NCBI GenBank assembly: GCA_964538025.1
Contig: CAZICZ010000011.1
Span: forward strand, 43,993-107,992
From: UBA5078 sp964538025
GTDB lineage: Bacteria > Pseudomonadota > Gammaproteobacteria > Pseudomonadales > Pseudohongiellaceae
DNA length: 64,000 nucleotides
Direction of reading: 5' to 3'
Made by a program: the position numbers and the translations under genes. Shown piece by piece: positions 33,846 through 42,632 of this stretch. Each line of letters begins with the position of its first letter. Position 1 is the first letter of the stretch. The notes beneath the pieces are model-generated. The model searched no databases, was not told where the DNA came from, and worked only from the letters and a program-made list of their open reading frames with translations.

Positions 33846-34775
33846 ATGAGCGTATTAGTCATCGCAGAACACGATAACGCGAGCCTTAAACCAGCCACGC
33901 GCAGTGCCGTCACGGCGGCGCAGGCCATCGGGGGCGACCTCGTCATTCTGGTCGCAGGCAACGGGTGTGCCGGTGCGGCCGCCGCGGCAGCCCAGATTCC
34001 GCATGTCAGTAAAGTGCTGGTTGCCGACCATGCTGCCTACGACCATCAGTTGCCCGAAAGCGTGGCGGCGCTTGTAGTAGAAATTGCGGCGGGCTATTCC
34101 CATCTGCTGGCCTCGGCGACCACGACGGGAAAAAACCTCATGCCACGCGTGGCGGCATTGCTGGATGTTGCACAAATCTCCGACATCATCGCAGTGAAGA
34201 GTCCTGACACCTTTGTCCGTCCCATTTACGCGGGCAACGCACTGGCAACAGTGCACTCCAGCGATGCCATCAAGGTGATCACAGTGCGCGGCACAGCGTT
34301 TGCGGAATGCCCCGCCAGTGGCGGCAACGCCCCTGTCGAAGCGCTCTCGATCGTGAAGGAACAGGCACTTTCTCGCTTCGTCAGCGAAGAGCTCTCCGTG
34401 TCTGAGCGACCTGAGCTGACCGCTGCCTCCATCGTCATTTCAGGCGGTCGCGGCATGCAGAGTGGTGACAATTTTGTCCTGCTCGAAAAAGTAGCGGATA
34501 AATTAGGCGCGGCCATTGGTGCATCGCGCGCCGCTGTCGATGCCGGATTTGTGCCCAATGATATGCAGGTGGGACAGACGGGCAAAATTGTGGCGCCGGA
34601 TCTGTACATTGCTGTGGGGATATCCGGTGCCATTCAACATCTGGCCGGCATGAAGGACAGCAAGGTGATTGTGGCGATCAACAAGGATGAAGAAGCCCCC
34701 ATTTTCCAGGTTGCGGATTACGGGTTGGTGGATGACCTGTTCAAGGTCTTGCCGGAGCTGGCTGAGAAATTGTAA
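33846..34775 (+). CDS. etfA: Electron transfer flavoprotein alpha subunit
   Basis: FAD-binding subunit of ETF. The 309-aa product starts SVLVIAEHDNASLKPAT and carries the C-terminal FAD motif with SGGRGMQSGDNF, DAGFVPNDMQVGQTGK, VAPDLYIAVGISGAIQHLAG and INKDEEAPIFQVADYGLV. A strong terminator follows. Confidence 0.97.
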   Translation: MSVLVIAEHDNASLKPATRSAVTAAQAIGGDLVILVAGNGCAGAAAAAAQIPHVSKVLVADHAAYDHQLPESVAALVVEIAAGYSHLLASATTTGKNLMPRVAALLDVAQISDIIAVKSPDTFVRPIYAGNALATVHSSDAIKVITVRGTAFAECPASGGNAPVEALSIVKEQALSRFVSEELSVSERPELTAASIVISGGRGMQSGDNFVLLEKVADKLGAAIGASRAAVDAGFVPNDMQVGQTGKIVAPDLYIAVGISGAIQHLAGMKDSKVIVAINKDEEAPIFQVADYGLVDDLFKVLPELAEKL

Positions 34776-34830
34776 TGCAGGAGTGAGCGCGGAACGTCAG
34801 TGACGCCTTACTGGATGGATGAGTCAAAAA

Positions 34831-34866
34831 AGCCCCGTGATGCTGCCATCACGGGGCTTTTCTTTT
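34831..34866. terminator. Intrinsic terminator between etfA and rne
   Basis: A 12-bp perfect stem (34831-34842 with 34847-34858, AGCCCCGTGATG) with a CTGC loop, followed by TTTTCTTTTTATT, and preceded by a run of A. It serves etfA and probably the convergent rne. Confidence 0.92.
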
Positions 34867-37676
34867 TATTGACCGGATTGCGCTTTTTGGGCTTCTTCCA
34901 GCAAGCGTCGGCGCTTGATCTCGCGCGGATCGTTCGGCGCACGACCGGCCAGGGCGGGAATCTCCGGAGCCGCAACAGGCGCGGGTGCTTCTGTCTCAAC
35001 TGACTTTTCCTCGACAGGGGCAGTCGTCTCGCTCAGCACTTGTGCAGCGACTTCGGCAACTTCTTCGGAGTGAATATCCGTTTCTGCAGCGCTGTTGTCT
35101 GCGATGACGGGCGCAGCGATGTCGTCTGCCGCATCTGACTCCGGCGCCGTGCTGTCGATGACGACTGCCGATGCGTCAGTCACCTCTGTCGCGGGGACCT
35201 CCACGTCAGCGGACGGAGTATCGATTCCTGCGGTTTCCGCCGGCGCGGCTGCGGACACTTCTTCCGTCCCGGATGTCACGGAGGCGTCGGTCGCAACATC
35301 ACCGCCTTCGCCTTCCGTTGCTGCCGCGTGACGATTGCGTGAGCGGCGACGATCAGAAGGACGACGGTTGCGTCGTGAGCGGGGAGCCGCGTCAGCGCCT
35401 ACGGCGTCACTGTTGTCGGTGTCAGCGGAGATGACGTCGTCGGCAGCGACAATTGGTTCGGCCGGATCAAACTCGCGGGACGCGGGAACCTGATCGGCTT
35501 CCTGCGCAACGTCCGTCTCCATCTCGGGCGCATCCGGCAATCCTGTTTCGTCGGTCACTGCGCCTGCCAGTTGCTCGTCGGGACGTGGTCCACGGCGACG
35601 CTGATTGGTGTTGCGTGGACGACGGTTGCCGCTGCGTCGCTGCGCTGAGCGCGCCTCGTCGCCAGTGGCCTGATCGACGCCTTCTTCCGCGCGCACGTCC
35701 TCAGTTCTCTCCGGGCGTGCTTCCCGCTTGTCATCACGACGCGGACCGCGTTCGTCGCGATTGCCGCCTTCGCCATTGCGCCCGCGGCCGCCGCGCTTGC
35801 GTCCCTGACCGGGTTCACGCGCTGGCGCTGCGCCATCCGCTGCGGGCTCTGCCTTCACATCGCTGCGGGCTTCCTGATCTCGTCGCTGGGGCGAACGGCC
35901 GCCGCGGCGCTGATCGCGCTCACGACGGGGATCGCGGCCGCGTCCATTGTTGCCGCGCGCGTCGCGTGCGGGCTTCTTCTGTTCTTCTTCCTCGTCAGAA
36001 CCGAGCAGCCAGCCGAACAGCGAGGCAAACAGGCCCTTTTTCTTGGCAGGTGCCGGTGCAGGCGCCGGTGCTGGAGGCTGGGACAGGGTAGGGGCCTGAA
36101 CCGCAGCCTGCTGAGGCACCGGTGCGGGCTTGCTATGACGGTGATTGTGTTCCTGCGCATCGGCGTGAATTTCAATCTCGTAGCTGGCAAGTGCTGTGCC
36201 GTCAGTGCCCGTTACGCCTTGAATTTCATAATGCGGTGTTTCCAGTTCGGCATTGGCAACAATGACCAGCTTGGTGCCGCTTTGAGCCTCGATGGCAGTG
36301 ACGGCAGCACGCTTCTCATTGAGCAGATAGGACGCCACGGCAATAGGCACCAGTGCGCGCACTTCGGTGCTGCGACGCTTGTTGGCTTCTTCCTGCAGGA
36401 TGCGCAGGATCGAGAGCGACTGGGACTTCACGTCACGGATGGCGCCCTGGCCACTGCATCGGGGGCATACGATCGAGCTGGTTTCTTCCAGCGAGGGACG
36501 CAGACGCTGACGGGACATTTCGAGCAGACCGAAGCGGGAGATGCGTCCCACCTGCACACGGGCGCGGTCCGCTTCGAGTGCGTCACGCATTCTGTTTTCA
36601 ACTTCCTTCTGGTTGCGCGCGGAACTCATGTCGATGAAGTCGATGACGATCAGCCCGCCCATGTCGCGCAGGCGCAATTGGCGAGCGATCTCATCGGCGG
36701 CTTCCAGGTTGGTGTTCAGTGCCGTTTCTTCGATGTCGCACCCGCGGGTTGCGCGCGAGGAGTTGATGTCGATGGACACCAGCGCTTCGGTCGGGTCGAT
36801 CACGATGGAGCCCCCGGAAGGCAGTTTCACTTCGCGCTGGAAGGCGGTCTCGATCTGACCTTCGATCTGATAGCGGTTAAACAGGGGCAGCGTCTCCTGA
36901 TACAGGCGGATGCGGCTCTCGTAGTGTGGCATGACCTGACGGACGAAGTTCAGGGCTTCATCGTAGGATTCCTGCGTGTCCAGCAGCACTTCTCCGATGT
37001 CCTGGCGCAGGTAGTCGCGGATGGTGCGGATAATCACATTGCTTTCCTGATAGATCAGGAAGGGCGCAGCCTTTTGAGCCGACGCTTCGGTGATGGACTG
37101 CCATAGGGAGAGCAGGTAATCGAGGTCCCACTGCAGTTCTTCCTGCTGTTTGCCCACACCGGCGGTGCGCACGATCATGCCCATGCCATCGGGAATTTCC
37201 AAACCGCTCAGGGCTTCGCGGATTTCGGAGCGGTCATCGCCCTCGATGCGGCGGGAGATGCCCCCGGCGCGCGGGTTATTCGGCATCAGCACCAGATAGC
37301 GTCCCGCGAGGCTGATGAATGTGGTCAGGGCAGCGCCTTTGTTGCCACGCTCTTCTTTCTCCACCTGGACGATAACTTCAGTGCCTTCGGCGACGACTTC
37401 CTTGATGTTGACGCGACCGCCTTCGCCACCGCCTTTCTTGGTGAAGTACTGGGGAGAGATTTCCTTGAGGGGAAGGAAGCCGTGACGCTCAGCGCCGAAG
37501 TCGACGAAGGCCGCTTCGAGGCTGGGTTCTACGCGGGTGATACGACCCTTGTAGATGCTGGCTTTTTTCTGGATTCTGGAGCGGTTTTCGATATCGAGGT
37601 CGTAAAGACGCTGACCGTCGACGAGGGCGACACGCAACTCTTCTTCTTGAGTTGCATTGATTAACATTCTCTTCAT
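34866..37676 (-). CDS. rne: Ribonuclease E
   Basis: Essential endoribonuclease and scaffold of the RNA degradosome. The 936-aa product starts KRMLINATQEEELRVALVDG, has the S1 domain (about 35-125), the 5'-sensor and DNase I-like domains with VSIDINSSRATRG and IVIDFIDMSSARNQ, and the Zn-link CPRCSGQG. The C-terminal half is disordered: an amphipathic membrane-binding stretch KKKGLFASLFGWLLGS, an Arg-rich RNA-binding part, then an acidic Ala/Thr/Glu part ending with NDPREIKRRRLLEEA. The short NDPR motif also occurs in Pseudomonas RNase E. The leader is long, see 37677-38584. Confidence 0.96.
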   Translation of the reverse strand: MKRMLINATQEEELRVALVDGQRLYDLDIENRSRIQKKASIYKGRITRVEPSLEAAFVDFGAERHGFLPLKEISPQYFTKKGGGEGGRVNIKEVVAEGTEVIVQVEKEERGNKGAALTTFISLAGRYLVLMPNNPRAGGISRRIEGDDRSEIREALSGLEIPDGMGMIVRTAGVGKQQEELQWDLDYLLSLWQSITEASAQKAAPFLIYQESNVIIRTIRDYLRQDIGEVLLDTQESYDEALNFVRQVMPHYESRIRLYQETLPLFNRYQIEGQIETAFQREVKLPSGGSIVIDPTEALVSIDINSSRATRGCDIEETALNTNLEAADEIARQLRLRDMGGLIVIDFIDMSSARNQKEVENRMRDALEADRARVQVGRISRFGLLEMSRQRLRPSLEETSSIVCPRCSGQGAIRDVKSQSLSILRILQEEANKRRSTEVRALVPIAVASYLLNEKRAAVTAIEAQSGTKLVIVANAELETPHYEIQGVTGTDGTALASYEIEIHADAQEHNHRHSKPAPVPQQAAVQAPTLSQPPAPAPAPAPAKKKGLFASLFGWLLGSDEEEEQKKPARDARGNNGRGRDPRRERDQRRGGRSPQRRDQEARSDVKAEPAADGAAPAREPGQGRKRGGRGRNGEGGNRDERGPRRDDKREARPERTEDVRAEEGVDQATGDEARSAQRRSGNRRPRNTNQRRRGPRPDEQLAGAVTDETGLPDAPEMETDVAQEADQVPASREFDPAEPIVAADDVISADTDNSDAVGADAAPRSRRNRRPSDRRRSRNRHAAATEGEGGDVATDASVTSGTEEVSAAAPAETAGIDTPSADVEVPATEVTDASAVVIDSTAPESDAADDIAAPVIADNSAAETDIHSEEVAEVAAQVLSETTAPVEEKSVETEAPAPVAAPEIPALAGRAPNDPREIKRRRLLEEAQKAQSGQ

Positions 37677-38584
37677 GGTGGTTCACTTTTCCTTAATGCC
37701 AGAAACGTGAACCCGGGAAATATCAAACCTGCGGGCAGAAACTTACTGAAAGCGGATTAGCCTTCTTTTGGAAAGAACCATGGTGACTTGAAACGCTCAT
37801 CGTTACCTCTGGTGATCCGGAAACTGAAAATCCGATACTCAAAATCTTTGACTTGTTTCTTCACGCAGCGGCGCTGCGTTGCGCTGGCAGTGGATGGCAC
37901 ATGGCCCGGCACTGCTGGACAGTCGATTCGTGTAAATCTGCTCTTGGTCAGTGCCGCTCACTAAAACAGTGGCCTTGCAGTGACTTTTTTGTTCGATACG
38001 ACCCGAGTTCATCTGGCTGTATTGACGATCTTTCGCGACGGCGGGTGAGGCTGTCGCTCCGTAGGGTTTCAACACCAGTACCCGGTGCTTCTCATTGCTA
38101 GTCTTTCTGATAATTCCTATCTGTGACCGCTTCCTGTCGGGTTACGGGCACGGCTTCCACCTGCGGCTCTCGTGACGGTCAATCGTCCTGGCCTGCGGGT
38201 GATTTCTGTCTGGGTTCGAACTGCGCGCTTCTTACCAGGGCGCAGTGATCACCGGAGCCCGTCTGCCCTTTGCTGTGGTTGAAACGGGGGCATTCGGTCA
38301 GAAAATCTCAACGTCGGTGTGCTTGGCGGTAACTTTCGCCGCGACGTTCATTAAGGCCCGCGAAATATAGCAGCAAATACTTTTTAATTCAAACACCTGG
38401 CGAAAATTGTGAGCTGGTTCAGGGGATTAGCGGAGCACTCCGACTATGCTGTGCGCAGCCAGCCGATCCCGCCCGTCCTTCGGGCGACAGACAGAAGGCG
38501 GAGGTGTCACTTCTTGCTCGTGCCAACCCGAGGGGAGTAGACTCCCGTCATGGCGTGGCATTGCACAAGCAGAGGCACAACTCT
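37677..38584. other. Long intergenic region: rne 5' leader and recombinase upstream region
   Basis: A 908-bp region with no convincing gene between divergent rne and the recombinase-like gene. Most of it is the predicted rne leader (about 680 nt from the promoter at 38364-38392). Near the recombinase side a small hairpin is seen: CGCCCG (38470-38475), CGGGCG (38481-38486). A second, GGGAGT/ACTCCC, lies at about 38534-38547. Base composition changes along the region, with AT-rich parts near rne and near the promoter. Confidence 0.6.
38364..38392 (-). promoter_or_regulatory. Predicted rne promoter
   Basis: On the minus strand TTGAAT (38387-38392) and TATATT (38364-38369) are separated by 17 bp and followed by a GC-rich discriminator. 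Transcription from here would give a leader of roughly 680 nt before the rne ATG at 37676, which fits the long autoregulatory leader known for rne in E. coli. Confidence 0.6.
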
Positions 38585-39268
38585 ATGGCGCATTACCTCT
38601 ATCTCAGAACTTCCGAATACGAACTCAGCGGGCAGGAGAGTGCAGGCCAGCCCTCACTCGACGCCCAGCTGGAACAGGAGCAATTGGCCTTGCGCGCCCT
38701 GTGTGCGGCCCGCAACTGGGTGCTTGCCGATTTCATTGTCGATCACGCCACCCACTGGAATGCCGATTTCGCAGATCGTGAGCAGGCCAGTGCCCTGCTG
38801 GCACGCCTGCGTCACGGCGACACTGTGCTGGTGTACTCGCTGGAGCGGGTGTTTAGCTCCTGTTATGATGCCAGCGCCATGATCGAGCGCTTTCGTGATC
38901 TCGGCATTGCCCTGTACGTGGCGGATCTGGCAGGGGATGTCACTGAGTCTGGGTTCGTGCTCGACATGGTGACGGCGGCGCGGCTTTTTGCGGGCCTGGA
39001 GCGGCGCCGGTCGGTGGAGCGCATCAAGAATGTGAAGCGCTCACAGCGCAGCAAGGGCCGTTATCTGGGGGGCAGCCGTCCCTTCGGCTACATGATTCAT
39101 TCGAATGGCCGGCTGATTGAAAACCCCCTGGAGCAGAAAGTGCTGAAACGAATCTTACAGCTGCGGGACCAGGGTAGGTCGCTGCGTGCTATCGCCGCGG
39201 AAGTCAGTACCCCCGTTGCGCCCGTCAGCTTCAAAACCGTGCAAAGGATTCTGCAGCGTCATGTTTAA
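38585..39268 (+). CDS. Serine-recombinase-like protein with altered active site
   Basis: Resolvase-fold protein of 227 aa. The N-terminal motif YLRTS places the nucleophile at Ser10 with Arg8, and SLDAQLEQEQ follows after an unusual insert. The second catalytic motif is degenerate: canonical DRLxR reads ERVFS (Glu87-Arg88-Val-Phe-Ser91), so the second Arg is lost. The last part (GRYLGGSRPFGYMIHSNGRL, then LRDQGRSLRAIAAEV) resembles the start of a recombinase DNA-binding region. I chose ATG 38585 with AGAGG upstream; a GTG at 38504 gives a non-homologous extension. Its stop overlaps the lolC start by 8 bp. It may be a DNA-binding relic or a host-adapted recombinase; no att sites or inverted segment are seen. 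Confidence 0.8.
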   Translation: MAHYLYLRTSEYELSGQESAGQPSLDAQLEQEQLALRALCAARNWVLADFIVDHATHWNADFADREQASALLARLRHGDTVLVYSLERVFSSCYDASAMIERFRDLGIALYVADLAGDVTESGFVLDMVTAARLFAGLERRRSVERIKNVKRSQRSKGRYLGGSRPFGYMIHSNGRLIENPLEQKVLKRILQLRDQGRSLRAIAAEVSTPVAPVSFKTVQRILQRHV

Positions 39269-40517
39269 ACCTGTCGCCCTCTTCATTGGCCTGCGCTATA
39301 CCCGCACTCGCAAGAAGAGCCAGATCATTTCCTTTGTGTCCGTTATTTCCACCCTCGGCATAACCATCGGTGTGTTGGCCTTGATCGTTGTGTTGTCGGT
39401 CATCAACGGGTCCACCTCCACCATGCGGGATGAGTCCCTCAAATCCGTGCCCCATGCCAGCCTTGAGGCGAGCGATGGCTTGCCCGACTGGGCACAACTG
39501 CGTGGGGCGGTGGTGGACCACGAGGGCATCCTCGGCGTGGCACCCTATGTGGAAGGCGAAGCCTGGCTGCGAGTGGACGGTGCAGCGGAATTCGTGCAAG
39601 TCAGGGGGGTAGAGCCCGGGCTTGAATCCCAGGTGCTACAGGTGGAGAGTCCGGGCTTTGAGGCCTTGCTGCAGACGCTGGGGCAGCGGGAGAACGGCAT
39701 CATCCTCGGCCTCAGTCTGGCCAACCGGCTGGGCGTGTATCTGGATGACGAAGTGACCCTGATGTCGCTGAACAGCTTGGTAAACCGTGAGCTGGACGCC
39801 GTCATGCGCTTTCAGGTCATCGGGGCTGCGGATTTCGGGTTTTATGGCAACGGCAACACGATCATGGTGTCGCTGGAGTCCGCCAGGACCCTGTTTGGTC
39901 AGACGCCCCCCGGGCAGGACGTTCGTCTGCGCCTGCGGGTAGACGATGTGTTCAATGCGGGCACTATCGCCCGCGAAGCGCTGGAGGCCGTGCCTGATGC
40001 GGCGCTGACCCGGCAGGTCAGTAGCTCCAGCTGGAGCGAGACTCAAAGCAGTCTGTTCGACGCCCTACGGCTTGAAAAGACGCTGACGGGCTTCATGCTG
40101 TTGATGATCGTGGTGATCGGCGCCGTCAATATTGTGTCCACGCTGGTCATGGTGGTGGCCGACAAGAGCGCCGACATTGCCATTCTGCGCACCATGGGGG
40201 CGAGCCGGGGCACCATCATGAGCATCTTTGTCACGCAGGGCACCACCGTGGGCGTGATGGGCACGGCACTGGGGACCGTGCTGGGAGTCGTGGTGTCCTT
40301 GAATCTGGGGGCGATCACCCACGGCATCGAAACGGCGCTGAACACCGCGTTTTCTCCGGCCAATGTCTACATGATTTCGTATTTGAGGGCGGAGCTGCAT
40401 CGCGAGGACGTGGTGCTGGTGTGCGTGAGTGCCCTCGCGGTCAGTTTCCTCGCGACCCTGTATCCGGCCTACCGGGCCACCCGCATCCAGCCCGCCGAAG
40501 TTCTGAGGTATGAATAG
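39261..40517 (+). CDS. lolC: Lipoprotein-releasing ABC transporter permease LolC/E family (first copy)
   Basis: Inner membrane subunit of LolCDE, which extracts outer-membrane lipoproteins and hands them to LolA. From ATG 39261 it is 418 aa: N-terminal membrane segment after FKPVALFIGLRYTRTRKKSQ, a large periplasmic domain, then three membrane segments (FMLLMIVVIGAVNIVSTLVM; GVMGTALGTVLGVVVSLNLG; near the C-terminus) and the coupling segment SADIAILRTMGAS. lolD follows 2 bp later. The LolC name is by position; the two permeases are hard to tell apart by eye. Confidence 0.92.
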   Translation: MFKPVALFIGLRYTRTRKKSQIISFVSVISTLGITIGVLALIVVLSVINGSTSTMRDESLKSVPHASLEASDGLPDWAQLRGAVVDHEGILGVAPYVEGEAWLRVDGAAEFVQVRGVEPGLESQVLQVESPGFEALLQTLGQRENGIILGLSLANRLGVYLDDEVTLMSLNSLVNRELDAVMRFQVIGAADFGFYGNGNTIMVSLESARTLFGQTPPGQDVRLRLRVDDVFNAGTIAREALEAVPDAALTRQVSSSSWSETQSSLFDALRLEKTLTGFMLLMIVVIGAVNIVSTLVMVVADKSADIAILRTMGASRGTIMSIFVTQGTTVGVMGTALGTVLGVVVSLNLGAITHGIETALNTAFSPANVYMISYLRAELHREDVVLVCVSALAVSFLATLYPAYRATRIQPAEVLRYE

Positions 40518-40519
40518 CC

Positions 40520-41296
40520 ATGACTGATTCCTCGCCGACCGTCCAGATTGTCTCGCCCTTCATGCAGGAACCCGAGGTCATGCTGGAGTGTGTGGACCTG
40601 TGCAAGGTGTATTCGGAAGGGCCGGCGGAAGTGCAGGTACTCTCGGGGCTCAACCTGCGCGTCTATGCCGGCGAGCGCGTCGCCATCGTCGGAGCGTCCG
40701 GCTCGGGCAAAACCACCCTGCTGAATCTGCTGGGAGGCCTCGACTTGCCCACTTCGGGCTCCGTCATGATTGCCGGCATGAATCTGGCAAACCTGGACGA
40801 AACCCAGCGTGGTCAGATGCGCAATCGCAATCTGGGCTTTGTGTACCAGTTCCACCACCTGCTGGGGGAGTTCACCGCACTGGAAAACGTGTGCATGCCT
40901 TTGCTGATCGCAGGCACCGACGTCGCGCGCGCCTCGCAGCGGGGCGCCGCGATGCTGGAGCGCGTCGGCCTCGGCCACCGGCTGCAGCATAAGCCATCTG
41001 AACTCTCTGGCGGCGAACGTCAGCGCGTGGCCATTGCCCGGGCGCTAGTGACCGAACCGCGCTGTGTGCTGCTGGATGAGCCCACCGGCAATCTTGATCG
41101 CCACACCGCCAAAGAGATCCACCTGCTGATGGCCGAACTGAACGCGCAGCTCGATACCAGTTTTATCGTCGTCACCCACGACGACGCCTTTGCCCGCTCC
41201 CTCGATCGGGTGTTGCAACTGCGCAACGGCACCCTTGAGCCGCTGGAAGCGTCACATGAGGCCGTGCTGCAGGAAGAGGCCTCGCATGAACTCTGA
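40520..41296 (+). CDS. lolD: Lipoprotein-releasing system ATP-binding protein LolD
   Basis: ATPase of LolCDE. The 258-aa product has Walker A GASGSGKTTLLNLLGG, the signature LSGGERQRVAIARAL and Walker B CVLLDEPTGNLD, and the LolD-type NLGFVYQFHHLLGEFTALEN. An ATG at 40562 or 40580 would give a product closer to the usual length (about 230-240); I keep 40520 because of its position 2 bp after lolC. It overlaps lolE by 11 bp. Confidence 0.95.
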   Translation: MTDSSPTVQIVSPFMQEPEVMLECVDLCKVYSEGPAEVQVLSGLNLRVYAGERVAIVGASGSGKTTLLNLLGGLDLPTSGSVMIAGMNLANLDETQRGQMRNRNLGFVYQFHHLLGEFTALENVCMPLLIAGTDVARASQRGAAMLERVGLGHRLQHKPSELSGGERQRVAIARALVTEPRCVLLDEPTGNLDRHTAKEIHLLMAELNAQLDTSFIVVTHDDAFARSLDRVLQLRNGTLEPLEASHEAVLQEEASHEL

Positions 41297-42578
41297 TCCC
41301 ACTCGCGGCCGCACACTCGCCCCGTTTGCCGAAAGCGCCTTCGCCCTGTATGTGGCGCTGCGCTACGTCAGCGTGGGCAGACGTAGCCAGCTGGTCTCCT
41401 TTATGTCACTGCTCAGCATCAGTGGGCTGGCACTCGGGATTTCCATTCTGATCACCGTGCTCTCGGTGATGAACGGCTTTGATCGCGAGGTGCGAGAGAA
41501 CATTCTCGGCATCATCCCCCATGGCACCATCAAGGCTGGCGAACGGGTCCCGGCCGAGCGCTGGGAGACGGTGCAGGCCCTGCTGGCGCAGACGCCGGAG
41601 GTGGTGGCGACGGCCCCGCTGGTGGAGGCACAGGGGGTGCTCGCCGTCCCCGGGTTTGCCAAAGCCGTGGTGGTCAACGGCGTCGATCCGGCGCGGGAAG
41701 GAGAGATTTCCATCCTGGACCGCTTCATGATCGCGGGTGGGCTTGACGGGCTATCCGAGGGCCGCTTCCGCATCCTGCTGGGCGCAACGCTCGCCGAGAA
41801 TCTGGGCGTTGGGCTCGGCGACGCGGTGACGCTGTATTCGCTGAACGTGTCGGTCAATCCACTGGTGGCCTTGCCGACGCAACGCCAGTTTACGGTGGCC
41901 GGCATTTACAAGGTCGGCACGCTGGAACTGGACAGCGCGCTGGCGATGATTTCGCTGCAGGACGCACAGGCGCTCTACCGCTATCGCGATACCTATACCG
42001 GCATCCGCTTCAAGGTTGAAAATCTGCTCGAGGTCTGGCGCCCGGCGGTGGCCTTGGGGACCGAGCTGCCGCCTGAATTTGAGGTGGAAACCTGGACCTC
42101 ACTTTTCGGCAATATCTACCAGAATATCCAGTTCTCCCGCACCATCGTGGGCTTCCTGCTGTGGCTTCTCGTGGGCGTCGCCGCATTCAATCTGGTCGTG
42201 ACGCTCATCATGATCGTGCGCGACAAGCGGGGTGACATCGCCATTCTGCGCACCATCGGTGCCAGCCCTGCGCTGATCGGCCGCATCTTTCTCACCCAGG
42301 GCTGTATCGTGGGCCTGATCGGCACGCTCATCGGCGTGCTGCTCGGCATCGTGTTTTCTCTGACGGTCGGGGATTTTGCCGCCATGCTGGAGCGAGTCTT
42401 CGACCTGACGCTGCTCAGTGCCGACGTGTACCCGGTCGATTTCCTGCCCTCGCAGATCCGGGTCGCGGACATCGTCGGCGTCAGTCTGGGCGTGTTTGTC
42501 CTGTCCGTGCTGGCGACGCTTTACCCCGCCTATCGCGCCTCTCGCGTGCACCCCGCCGAGGCTCTGCGCTTCGAATAA
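41286..42578 (+). CDS. lolE: Lipoprotein-releasing ABC transporter permease LolC/E family (second copy)
   Basis: Second permease of LolCDE. From ATG 41286, inside the end of lolD, it is 430 aa. N-terminal LYVALRYVSVGRRSQLVSFM leads into the first membrane segment; the periplasmic domain follows, then membrane segments after FSRTIVGFLLWLLVGVAAFN, with the coupling part RGDIAILRTIGASPALI and a C-terminus YPAYRASRVHPAEALRFE. It has the same topology as the first permease but is clearly diverged from it. Confidence 0.93.
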   Translation: MNSDPTRGRTLAPFAESAFALYVALRYVSVGRRSQLVSFMSLLSISGLALGISILITVLSVMNGFDREVRENILGIIPHGTIKAGERVPAERWETVQALLAQTPEVVATAPLVEAQGVLAVPGFAKAVVVNGVDPAREGEISILDRFMIAGGLDGLSEGRFRILLGATLAENLGVGLGDAVTLYSLNVSVNPLVALPTQRQFTVAGIYKVGTLELDSALAMISLQDAQALYRYRDTYTGIRFKVENLLEVWRPAVALGTELPPEFEVETWTSLFGNIYQNIQFSRTIVGFLLWLLVGVAAFNLVVTLIMIVRDKRGDIAILRTIGASPALIGRIFLTQGCIVGLIGTLIGVLLGIVFSLTVGDFAAMLERVFDLTLLSADVYPVDFLPSQIRVADIVGVSLGVFVLSVLATLYPAYRASRVHPAEALRFE

Positions 42579-42632
42579 ACCGCCTTCGTCCGGCCTGCCT
42601 ATACTCAGCGTAGCGGAGAAGGAGGCCCTGCC

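Noticed and set aside
38525..38550. GGGGAGTAG followed by CCGTCA, a little like the start of the yybP-ykoY (manganese) riboswitch
   Set aside because: Only a 9-base similarity and a short GGGAGT/ACTCCC hairpin; the long conserved multi-helix structure is not visible and the downstream gene is a recombinase.
38504..38584. GTG start giving the recombinase-like protein 27 extra residues
   Set aside because: The extension is not like any recombinase N-terminus; the family begins a few residues before YLRTS, which fits ATG 38585.
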